A stretch of 64,000 nucleotides of DNA, taken from the NCBI RefSeq assembly GCF_001427665.1, contig NZ_LMHC01000026.1:125044-189043 (forward strand), given 5' to 3'. A program made the position numbers and the translations under genes. Of the stretch, positions 32,666 through 43,000 are shown one piece after another (the first letter of the stretch is position 1; the number at the start of each line of letters is the position of its first letter). The notes beneath the pieces are model-generated. The model worked only from the letters and a program-made list of their open reading frames with translations, made no database searches and was not told the DNA's origin. The stretch comes from Caulobacter sp. Root655 (GTDB lineage: Bacteria; Pseudomonadota; Alphaproteobacteria; Caulobacterales; Caulobacteraceae).

Positions 32666-33604
32666 TCACCGGCACACCCCGTCCAGCCCCGCCAGGTCGA
32701 TCGCGCTGGCCGGCGGCGTCAGGCCCCGGGCGCGCATGGCGTTCTCCAGGGTGGTCGGCGCGGGCGGCAGGCCGGGGTCGCGGTCGGTGCGATAGAACGG
32801 GTCGCGCTCGGCCTTGTCCAGCGTGGTGAAGGTGAAGCCCCGCGCCTGGTAGAGGGCCAGCAGGCGCGGCAGCATCCGGGCATCGAAGGCGCCGACATGC
32901 ATCAGCAGCACATAGGGGATGTCGCGGCCGTACAGCGCCTTGGACATCGCCCGGGCGCGATCGGCGTCGCTGGCGGCGGCGGCCAGGAAGCGGGTTTCGA
33001 GGTCGGCGACGGCGGCGGTGTCGCCCTTGGCCAGGCAGCGGGCATAGGGTTCGTTCCAGGCGTAGTCGCCGAAGCTCATCGTGACGCTGGCGATCCGGTA
33101 GCCGCCGGCGGCCAGGGCCTGGCGGACCGCGCCGCGCTTGTCCGGCGTGTCGCCTTCGGCCAGGAACGGATAGCGTAGCCAGCGCCAGTCCCCTTCGCCC
33201 ATCAGGCCCTGCAGCAGGGGTTCGTTGCGCGCGACCTCGGCCTCGAAGGTCGTGGCGTCGATGGCGTTGAGGCTGGGGTGCGACCAGGTGTGGTTGCCCA
33301 GCGGCCGGCCGCTGGCCCGCCAGGCGGCGAGGGCCGGGGCCGAGGCCGGTTCGCGCTCGGTCTGGACGCCGTTGACGAAGCCGAAGGCCGGGGCCTTGGC
33401 GGCGTCGAGGGCGGCGACGAGGGCCGTGACCACGCCCACGCGGGTCTGGCCCGGCGGCAGGGGACCGTGGACGGGCAGGTCGTCGAAGGTCAGGGCCAGT
33501 TCTGGAGCGGGGGCGGGCAGAGCCAGGGCGACGTTGGCCAGGGCGAGGTGGGGCAGGGCGGCCAGCCAGGCCAGCGCCACGGCGGTGCGGTACAACGGTT
33601 TCAA
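32666..33604 (-). CDS. Exported polysaccharide deacetylase (NodB-like)
   Basis: This 312-residue protein has a signal peptide (YRTAVALAWLAALPHLALA). The NodB homology domain has ALTFDDLP (catalytic and metal Asp), NHTWSHPSL with the metal-binding His pair, and RYPFLAEGD corresponding to the third motif. The domain is extended at the C-terminus (LLMHVGAFDARMLPRLLALY). It would remove N- or O-acetyl groups from a glycan in the periplasm. The gene follows the PhoD-like gene by 76 bases on the same strand. The substrate is not known. Confidence 0.88.
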   Translation of the reverse strand: MKPLYRTAVALAWLAALPHLALANVALALPAPAPELALTFDDLPVHGPLPPGQTRVGVVTALVAALDAAKAPAFGFVNGVQTEREPASAPALAAWRASGRPLGNHTWSHPSLNAIDATTFEAEVARNEPLLQGLMGEGDWRWLRYPFLAEGDTPDKRGAVRQALAAGGYRIASVTMSFGDYAWNEPYARCLAKGDTAAVADLETRFLAAAASDADRARAMSKALYGRDIPYVLLMHVGAFDARMLPRLLALYQARGFTFTTLDKAERDPFYRTDRDPGLPPAPTTLENAMRARGLTPPASAIDLAGLDGVCR

Positions 33605-33680
33605 GACGCGCCTCCTCGCTCCGAACGTTTTCGGTAGCGGTAACTTGGTAGGGCGCGGCGGCGGCGAGGTAAAGGCCGTC

Positions 33681-34793
33681 TCAGCCGATCCTCAGGTCGG
33701 CCGTATCGAGCGCCTGGGTGATCCGCACCGCGCCCTTCTCGTCGCGGATCTGCACCGTTACGGCGGGGGCGGGCCGTGACCAGTCGATCTCGATCAGGCC
33801 GAAATTGCGCTCGCGCAGCACCGGCGAGACGCGCAGGGCGTTGGGCGGGGTCACCGGCCACACCTCGGTCAGGCCCGAGGAGGTGAAGTCCCAGATCGGG
33901 TAGGGCGTGTTGTTCGACAGCGTCGAGACCTCGGCGTAGTGGGTGTCGCCGCTGATGCAGAACAGACGCTCGGCCCCGGTGCGGCGGATGGTGTCGAACA
34001 GCCGCTGGTGATCGTTGGCGTAGTTGATCCAGCCCTCCCAGCCGGCGAAGTCGGCCAGCACCTGCAGGCTGGAGCCGAGGATGCGCAGGTCGGCCGGCTG
34101 CTGCAGCTGCTCGTGCAGCCAGGCCCATTGCGGTTCGCCGATCATGGTGGCGTCGAGGTCGGGATTGCGGTCATACGGGCCGGGCGTCAGCTTGCCGGTC
34201 AGGCCTCGGGCCACGGCCCAGGCCTTATAGCCGCCCTTGAAGGTCTTGGAGAGCAGCGGCGTGCGATTCCAGCGCAGGTCCGGCAGGATGATCTGCACGC
34301 GCCGGCCGTCGGGCCCGAACACATAGGCCGCGTAGACCCCGTCGCGCGTGCGGCGCACGGAACCGGCCGGCTGGCCCCAGAAATCGCAGAACTGCCGGCG
34401 GCTTTCGTCCTTCATCGGATAGTCGCCGCCGGCGTCGTTCTCGCCGAAGTCGTGATCGTCCCAGATGGCGATCAGCGGGACGCTGTCGCGCAGCCGCTTG
34501 AAGCCGGGCTTGGCGGCCAGGGTGGCGTACTTGCGGGCCATCACCGCCGGGTCGCGGGTGTCGGCATAGATGTTGTCGCCCAGGAACACGAACAGGTCGG
34601 GCTTGGCGTCCAGCACCGCCTCCCAGATCGGCTGGTCCTTGTCCTGGTTGGCGCAGGAGCCCCAGGCGATGCGGGTCAGCGGCCGGTCCAGCGCCGCGTG
34701 CGGCGCGTCGACGATTCCCGCCCGGGCGGCGGGGGCCACGGCCGCCGCGGCGGCGGCCAGGCCCAGGGCGGTGCGGCGGGACAGGTCGGTCAT
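33681..34793 (-). CDS. PhoD-like phosphatase/phosphodiesterase
   Basis: This 370-residue protein has a Tat-type N-terminus (SRRTALGLAAAAAAVAPAARA). The metallophosphatase core has WGSCANQ, VFLGDNIYAD, IAIWDDHDFGENDAGG and SGDTHYAEVS, the metal-binding pattern of the PhoD family. Such enzymes release phosphate from esters outside the cytoplasm. It follows the TonB receptor gene after a 90-base gap that contains a strong terminator, so expression may come by read-through or from a second promoter. Proximity to a TonB receptor with Pho-box-like sites supports a phosphorus acquisition role. Confidence 0.9.
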   Translation of the reverse strand: MTDLSRRTALGLAAAAAAVAPAARAGIVDAPHAALDRPLTRIAWGSCANQDKDQPIWEAVLDAKPDLFVFLGDNIYADTRDPAVMARKYATLAAKPGFKRLRDSVPLIAIWDDHDFGENDAGGDYPMKDESRRQFCDFWGQPAGSVRRTRDGVYAAYVFGPDGRRVQIILPDLRWNRTPLLSKTFKGGYKAWAVARGLTGKLTPGPYDRNPDLDATMIGEPQWAWLHEQLQQPADLRILGSSLQVLADFAGWEGWINYANDHQRLFDTIRRTGAERLFCISGDTHYAEVSTLSNNTPYPIWDFTSSGLTEVWPVTPPNALRVSPVLRERNFGLIEIDWSRPAPAVTVQIRDEKGAVRITQALDTADLRIG

Positions 34794-34835
34794 GGGCGGG
34801 CCTCTTGGTCGTCTTGTGGTCGAGCTTGAACGAGA

Positions 34836-34863
34836 AAGGGCCGGGAGTCGCCTCCCGGCCCTT
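34836..34863 (-). terminator. Rho-independent terminator between the receptor and PhoD-like genes
   Basis: AAGGGCCGGGAG and CTCCCGGCCCTT form a perfect 12-bp stem with a 4-base loop. The reverse strand then reads TTTCTCG. It lies 20 bases past the TonB receptor stop and about 40 bases before the PhoD-like start, so it could lower expression of the downstream gene. Confidence 0.75.
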
Positions 34864-34883
34864 CGTGTGTCCCCGTTTGGCGC

Positions 34884-37259
34884 CTAGAACGTCTTGCGCA
34901 CCGTCACGAAGCCCTGGCGCGGGGCGCCCGGCAGCAGGGTCATGGCCGTGCCCGACACGTCGGACTTGCTGGCCCCGCCCGAACCCACGGTCGAGATGTA
35001 GTCCTCGTCGGTCAGGTTGGTGACGTTGGCCTGCACTTCCAGCCCCTGCAGGAAGCCCTCGGTGGCCTGGAAGCGGTAGCCCACCGTCAGGTCGGCCACG
35101 GTGAAGCCGTCGACCTTGCCGCCGTCGTTCTCGAAGGTGTACCAGCGCGAGCTGGTGTAGCTAACGCCGAGGTTGGCGTAGAAGCCGCCCTGGTCGTACT
35201 TCAGCTCGGCCTTCAGCAGGTTCTTGGGCGTGAAGATCACGTCCTTGCCCTTGGTGCGCATGGCCACCGTGCCGCCGGCTCCGGGCACGTCGTCCTTATA
35301 CTGGGAGTCGTTGTAGGCGTAGGAGCCGTACAGCGACCAGGCGTCGGTCAGGCGGTACTGGCCGGCCAGTTCGATCCCCTTGGTCTCGACGGCGCCGACG
35401 TTCGACAGCACGGCGGGCAGGCCCAGGATCGGCGGGGCCGTGCTGGCGCTGGCCAGGCGGTTCTCGAAGTCGACGTGATAGACCGCCGCCACGCCCTGGA
35501 AGCGGTCGTTCTTGTAGCGGACGCCGCCTTCGAAGGTCTTGGAGGTTTCCGGCTCCAGGTTGTCGCGGATGTAGTTCACCGCCGCCTGGTTCTGCGAGGC
35601 GAACGGACCCGAGGTGGCGGCCGAGACGTAGGCGGCCATGTTCTCGGTGTAGCCGCCGAACAGCTCGACGCCGTTCTTCAGGTCATAGACCGCGCCGACC
35701 TGCGGCAGGAAGCTGTCCTTGGACTCGATCTTGCCGTTCATGGCGCCGCCGGCGATGGTCGAAACCTCGTTCTCGACCTTCAGGGCCTTGAAGCCGAAAT
35801 TGACCTTCAGGGCGTCGTTCAGCGTCCAGACGTCCTGGATGTAACCGGTCGTGGTGCGGGTGTTGAACCGGTATTCCCACGAGGTCGCGAAGGGGTTGGA
35901 CTGGAAGTCCAAAGGATCGCGCGTCGGCTTGGCCAGGGTCTCGGCGTAGAACCGGCGGGCCTGGTGGAAGTCGTTGTCCTCGATCCAGAAACCGGCGCTG
36001 AGCGCGTGGGCGCCCAGGTCGACATTGACGTTGCCGATCAGGCCGGCCCGGTCGATGTCGTATTCGGTGGTGCGGATCGACAGCGGCGCGGCGGTCGAGC
36101 CGGCCGTGCCGTAGCCGGGGCTGACGGTGTAGGGCGTGTACCACAGGCCCTGGCCCTTGTTCTTGTGGCCATAGGCGGTGAGGTCGACGCGAACCCGGTC
36201 GCCCAGGTTCTGCTCGAGGGTGACGGCGTAGAGGTCGTCGTCGCGGATGCCGGCCCCGGCGTAGTAGGCGTCGTCAGGCGTGGCGACGCCGTAGGCCGCG
36301 TAGGGGTTGGTCCCGACGCCGGTCCAGTAGCCGCCGCTCAGGAGCGGCGTGGCGCCGGCGTAGTTGGCCGGGTTGTTGAGCACGCTCGCGACGCCGATCG
36401 CCTTGTTCCAGTCGGGCTGGAAGTTGTCCCAGTCGCGGCCCAGGCGCTTGATCATGTCGAACGACATGTCCTGGTAGTCCTGCTCGCGGCGCTCGGAGTG
36501 GTTCCAGAAGGCGGTGATCGAACCCACGTCGCCGATAGGCAGCACGAATTTCAGGTCGTACTGGCGCTGCTTCTGCTCGCCGCCACCCTTCCACTTGTCG
36601 GTCTTCTGGTCGGCCGCCGACAGATAGGCGCGCAGGCCGCCCAGGCCTTCGAGGGCGCCGGTGTCGATGCGGCCGTACAGGCGGTACATCGAGTCCGAGC
36701 CGGCCGTGGCGTCGGCGCGGACGTGGAAGTCTTCCGAGGGCGCGCGCGAGAAGAACTGCAGCGTGCCGCCGAGATTGGAGGTCGAGGCGGTCGACAGCGA
36801 GCCGGCGCCCTGGGCCAGCTCGACCCGGCCGAGGTCCTCGCTGGCGATGGCGCGGCTGATGTGCAGGCCGTTGTAGTTGCCGTAGCTCATGTCGCCCAGC
36901 GGCACGCCGTCCAGGGTGAAGCCCAGGCGGCTCTGGTCGAAGCCGCGGATGGCGACGCGGGTCGACCACTCGTAGGCGCCGAACGCGTCGGCCGACTGGA
37001 AGCTGACGCCGGGCAGTTTCTCGATGGCGCGCAGCGGGCTGGAGCCGGCGGCCAGGACTTCGATCTGGGTGGCGTTGATGGTCTGGACCTGGCGGCTCTG
37101 GCCCTGGCCCAGCACGATGATGGCGTCGACGGCGGTCGCGTCGGCGTCAGCGCCCGTCGCGGCGGCCGGGGCCTCGGCGGCGGGGGTTTCGGCGGCGAAG
37201 GCGGGCGCGGCGAGCAGCAGGGCGCAGGCGGCCGCGCCCAACATCAGGTGTTGTCTCAT
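34884..37259 (-). CDS. TonB-dependent outer-membrane receptor, probably phosphate-starvation induced
   Basis: This 791-residue protein has a signal peptide (HLMLGAAACALLLAAPAFA). The plug (about 45-190) includes VAIRGFDQSRLGFTLDGVPL and GAGSLSTASTSNLGGTLQFF. The barrel ends QGFVTVRKTF with a terminal aromatic residue. It is a paralog of the receptor at 8302-10731, with near identical plug motifs (DGVPLGDMSYGNYNGL). Upstream, 7-bp repeats of CNGTCNN spaced by four bases resemble PhoB sites. Followed by a PhoD-like phosphatase, it probably imports a phosphorylated or phosphate-poor substrate; the ligand is inferred from context. Confidence 0.93.
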   Translation of the reverse strand: MRQHLMLGAAACALLLAAPAFAAETPAAEAPAAATGADADATAVDAIIVLGQGQSRQVQTINATQIEVLAAGSSPLRAIEKLPGVSFQSADAFGAYEWSTRVAIRGFDQSRLGFTLDGVPLGDMSYGNYNGLHISRAIASEDLGRVELAQGAGSLSTASTSNLGGTLQFFSRAPSEDFHVRADATAGSDSMYRLYGRIDTGALEGLGGLRAYLSAADQKTDKWKGGGEQKQRQYDLKFVLPIGDVGSITAFWNHSERREQDYQDMSFDMIKRLGRDWDNFQPDWNKAIGVASVLNNPANYAGATPLLSGGYWTGVGTNPYAAYGVATPDDAYYAGAGIRDDDLYAVTLEQNLGDRVRVDLTAYGHKNKGQGLWYTPYTVSPGYGTAGSTAAPLSIRTTEYDIDRAGLIGNVNVDLGAHALSAGFWIEDNDFHQARRFYAETLAKPTRDPLDFQSNPFATSWEYRFNTRTTTGYIQDVWTLNDALKVNFGFKALKVENEVSTIAGGAMNGKIESKDSFLPQVGAVYDLKNGVELFGGYTENMAAYVSAATSGPFASQNQAAVNYIRDNLEPETSKTFEGGVRYKNDRFQGVAAVYHVDFENRLASASTAPPILGLPAVLSNVGAVETKGIELAGQYRLTDAWSLYGSYAYNDSQYKDDVPGAGGTVAMRTKGKDVIFTPKNLLKAELKYDQGGFYANLGVSYTSSRWYTFENDGGKVDGFTVADLTVGYRFQATEGFLQGLEVQANVTNLTDEDYISTVGSGGASKSDVSGTAMTLLPGAPRQGFVTVRKTF

Positions 37260-37328
37260 GTTCAGTCCCCATGCCGACGCTCAAGGGGAGGAGCGGCGTC
37301 GGCTTGGGCGTCCGGGTAACAGCGGCCG

Positions 37329-37390
37329 GCGACGGTGCGCCGACAGTTCCGTGTCGGGTTCCTGACGGAGGTGCGACGGTAGGATGACGG
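37329..37390 (-). promoter_or_regulatory. Pho-box-like direct repeat array
   Basis: On the reverse strand three 7-bp units follow one another with exact 4-bp spacers: CCGTCAT (37384-37390), CCGTCGC (37373-37379) and CCGTCAG (37362-37368). Nearer the gene a further pair, CTGTCGG (37340-37346) and CCGTCGC (37329-37335), has the same spacing. The known PhoB site is two CTGTCAT-like repeats with 11-bp period. The array lies about 70-130 bases before the receptor start codon. Binding by PhoB is inference, but the periodicity is read directly. Confidence 0.65.
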
Positions 37391-37405
37391 TTTTCGGTCC
37401 CGCCC

Positions 37406-38005
37406 CTAGGGGCGGGATTCCACCGGCGCCGCCCGGTGCTCGTCGCGCGCCGCCTTCCAGACCGCCTTGGCCGCATCGACATTCATCGCCGCGATGCCCA
37501 GTCCGACGACGACATCGGGCCAGAGAGAGCGGGTGAACACGGTGGCGACGCCGGCGGCGATGATCGCGATATTGGCCAGGGCGTCGTTGCGGGCCGAAAG
37601 GAACGCGGCCTTCGTCAGGCTGCCCGAGTGGTGACGGAAACGGGCCAGGATGAAGGCGCAAAACAGATTGACGATCAGCGCGCCGCCGCCGGTCATGGTG
37701 AGCGGGATCGCCGACGGGGGAGCCGGGTCGGCATACTTGCGCCATAGCGCCCAAAGGAACGCCAGGGCGGGAACGAGCAGAACGCCCGCCAGCGCCATGC
37801 CGACCCGGGCGCGCTGTCGCATGCTCCAACCCAACGCCGCGAAGATCAGGAAGTTGACGGCGGCGTCCTCGAGGAAATCGACGCTGTCGGCCAGGAGAGA
37901 GACCGAGCCGATGTGGAGCGCCACGCCGAACTCCACCCCGAAATAGGCCAGGTTCAGGATCGCGACGAGCCGCACGGCGCGGCCAAGACCCTCGTCAGTC
38001 AACAT
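37406..38005 (-). CDS. Short cation diffusion facilitator-like transporter
   Basis: This 199-residue protein has about six hydrophobic segments, as in CDF (cation efflux) transporters, but lacks the usual C-terminal cytoplasmic metal-binding domain, being about 100 residues shorter than YiiP. Helix 2 contains ADSVDFLEDAAVNF with a DxxxD pair, as in YiiP. In helix 5 the segment SARNDALANIAIIAAGVA has Ser where the family usually has His. It probably exports a divalent metal, but the altered site makes the ion uncertain. It stands alone, upstream of the receptor operon. Confidence 0.82.
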   Translation of the reverse strand: MLTDEGLGRAVRLVAILNLAYFGVEFGVALHIGSVSLLADSVDFLEDAAVNFLIFAALGWSMRQRARVGMALAGVLLVPALAFLWALWRKYADPAPPSAIPLTMTGGGALIVNLFCAFILARFRHHSGSLTKAAFLSARNDALANIAIIAAGVATVFTRSLWPDVVVGLGIAAMNVDAAKAVWKAARDEHRAAPVESRP

Positions 38006-38244
38006 GGTGGCGCCTCCTCGCGACAGCGGTCTTAGCCTGGATGTAGTCTTGGCGGACAGTCGCGATTTGGCCGAAGATCCCTAAACCGATCCGTCGGGTT
38101 CCAGCAGGGGCTCGATGTTATCGTGTAACACCCTCGGTGACCGCCGCCCCGCGACGTGGCGCCCGGTGTCATTGCGCAAACGGTTCGCGACCGCTATTTC
38201 AGCGCCCGACCCCCGATCCAGATTCAGCGAGACCGACGCCCCTC

Positions 38245-39912
<1,668 letters not shown>

Positions 39913-39938
39913 AGGACGGTCTTCAGGATCACGACCCC

Positions 39939-39970
39939 AAGGCGCGGCCCGAGAGGGTCGCGCCTTTATT
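39939..39970 (+). terminator. Rho-independent terminator after ettA
   Basis: AAGGCGCGGCCC (39939-39950) and GGGTCGCGCCTT (39955-39966) pair as a 12-bp stem with one G-T wobble around GAGA, followed by TATTCGT. It lies 27 bases past the ettA stop. Confidence 0.8.
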
Positions 39971-40053
39971 CGTCTCCGAAGCGTTGCTGGAGGTTGACGG
40001 CGGCGAGCGGGTGAGTTTCACATCAACCTTAAGTGCTAGTGGTCGGGGGACTT

Positions 40054-43000
40054 ATGCCGGGAGCTTGGGCGCAGGGAACGGCGGCCACCGAGGGGGCTGA
40101 CGTCTACGACGGCGACGCCAGCGCCGAGATCGTCGATGGCCTCGGCGGCGACGACATCCTGAACGGCCGCGACGGCGCCGACGTGCTGCATGGCGGCGAC
40201 GGGGTCGACATCCTCCTGGGCGAATCCTATTTCGACTATTCGTCGCCGGGGGGCGCGGACCAGCTGTACGGCGGAGCTGGCGACGACTTCCTGGGCGGAG
40301 GCTGGGGCGACGACCTGCTGGACGGCGGCGATGGCGACGACGCGCTCTACACCGGCATAGCCTGGGGCGTGAATTATCAGCTCGCCCAGTATGGCCACGC
40401 GCCCTATTTCTACTTCAGCGGCGAGACCGCCTTTAGCGGCGGGCGCGACACGCTGGACGGCGGGGCCGGCGACGACATCGCCTATTTGATCTACGGCGGC
40501 CAGGCCCAGTCCGTCAGCTTCGACAACAGCCTGGCCGATCAGCTCAATGTCATCCAACTGGGCGGCGCGTGGGGCGGATCGCTGATCCATGTCGAGCGGG
40601 TGCAGTTCCAGGGCGGTGGGGGCAACGACGTCGTCAAGGGCGGTCCGGGCGAGTCCAAGCTGTACGGCATGGACGGAAACGACATCCTGACCGGCGGCGC
40701 GGCCGTGGACATTCTTGTGGGGGGCTATGGCGACGACCACCTCTACGGCCTGGTCGGCGACGATGTGCTGGGCGGCGGCCACGGCGACGACTATATCGAC
40801 GGCGGCGCGGGCGTGGACTTCGCCAGCTACTTCAACCCGTCCATCTTCTACACCGGCGGCGAGGACGGCCTGATCGGCGTCACCGTCAGCCTGCTGCTGC
40901 AGGGCGTGGTCCAGAACACCGGCGGCGCGGGCTGGGATACCCTGGTCGGCATCGAGAACCTGGCGGGCACCTTCGCCGCCGATACCCTGATCGGCGACGA
41001 CAACGCCAATTACCTGGACGGCATGGGCGGCGGCGACCTGATCGAAGGCAACGGCGGCGACGACCTTATCTACGGCGGCAGTGCTGGGGGCGGACGCGGC
41101 GGCAACACCCTGCGCGGCGGCGACGGCGACGACCTGATCTATGGCGGTCTCGACAGCGACGTGATCGAAGGCGGCGCGGGAAGCGACGTCTTGCACGGCG
41201 GCGTCGGAGATGTGGTTCGCGGCGGCGACGGCAATGACACCGTCGAAGGCGAAATGTTGTTCGGCGATGTCGGCGACGATGCGCTGGAGGGCTTGGTGAG
41301 CGGCGCGGTGCTGCACGGCGGCGACGGCGACGACGCCCTGACGGCGCGCGACGGCGATCCGCTGGCGAGCGAGCGCACCACGAGCGACCTCTATGGTGAC
41401 GCGGGGAGCGACACGCTCTATTCGCGCGGCGGCGATGACTTGATCGACGGCGGGGCGGGCAACGACCTTGTCAGCTACCGCTACAACACGGGCGGCGTCA
41501 CGGTCGACCTGGCGATCCAGATCGCCCAGAACACCGGCAACGGCGGAATCGACACCCTGAAGAACATCGAGCGGCTGGAAGGCTCGGCCTATGGCGATAC
41601 GCTGTACGGCGGCTCCGGGGCGGACTCGATCCGTGGCGGGGGCGGCGACGATACGCTCCGCGGCCGGGCCGGCAGGGATATCCTGCGCGGCGGAACCGGT
41701 TTCGACGTGCTGGATGGCGGTGTCGGCGGCGAGGGCATGGCCAGTCTCTTCACCCTGCCGTCCGGCCAGATCGTGTTTGCCAACGCCGGCGACATCGCCG
41801 ACTACGGCGACGCCACCTATGGGGTGACGGTGGATCTGAAGATCGCCGGACCCCAGTACCTCTACGACCTCGGCATCGACACGCTGATCTCGATCGAGGA
41901 CATCTTCGGCGGTGGCGGAGCCGACCGCCTGTACGGCGACGACGGCAGCAACGCGCTGGTCGGCATGGCCGGCAACGACTCGATCGGCGGCTGGGGCGGG
42001 GCGGATGTCCTGATCGGTGAAACCGGGGACGACGTCCTGGGGGGCGGCGACGGCGACGACACCTTGTGGGGCGGTGTGCTGATGGGCGTCGGCGCGGATG
42101 GCGACGATGTCCTGTTCGGCGATGCGGGCAACGACACCCTGGTTGGCGGCAAGGGCGACGACTATCTCGACGGCGGCGATGGCGACGACGTTTTGCGCGG
42201 CGGCGGGGGCGCCAACGACCTGCACGGCGGCGCCGGGCGAGACACGTTGGTCGGCGCCCTTCAGGACAATTATCTCGAAGACGGTTGGGGCCAGAACGCG
42301 TTCTTCGTCGGAGGGCTGGCCGCCGGCGCCACGCAGAATCTCTGGGCGGTGTCGGGCGGAGCCGACGATGACGTGTTCACCCTGACGTTCGATCCGGCGA
42401 TGCTGCAGCATACGCTAAACATCTATGGCCGAGAGGGCGACGACAGCGTCCAGCTGGTCGCACCGCTCGATCCCGACGGCGTGTTGGTGATCGGCGCGGG
42501 AAGTGCGCCGGGAGATGAACAAGAGATCGGCCTGCTGCGCCTCAGCGAGGTGGAGCATGCGGTGATCACCGGGCCGGCTGTTCACTTCTATGGCGACGAC
42601 ACGGGCATCGTTCTCCACACGGGAGGGCTCTCCGACGTGCTGGTCGGCGGCGCGGGCGACGACGCCTTCTTCGCCGACGCCGAGAGGCCGACGGACCCCT
42701 CCGACCCGTTCCCCTATGATGACGACCGGGTCTATGGCGGGGGCGGCGACGACCTGCTGTACGGTGGCCAGGGACAGGACGTCCTGATCGGCGGCGACGG
42801 CGACGACTACATCTACGTGCAGGCCGGCCCGACCCAGGCCCAGCAACCCAATTGGTCGGCGTGGGTCTATCAATGGTCGGATGACACGATCGACGGCGGG
42901 GCCGGAAACGACACGGCCGTGCTCGACTTCACCCTAGTGGCCGGACGCTTCGATTTTACCCTGGCGGCGCCGGACCAGACTACGGTCATCAAGATGGACG

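Noticed and set aside
40036..42411. A 791-residue reverse-strand frame opposite the RTX gene
   Set aside because: Its repeats are only the complement of the GGxGxD codons. The plus-strand product has a ribosome binding site and a known fold.
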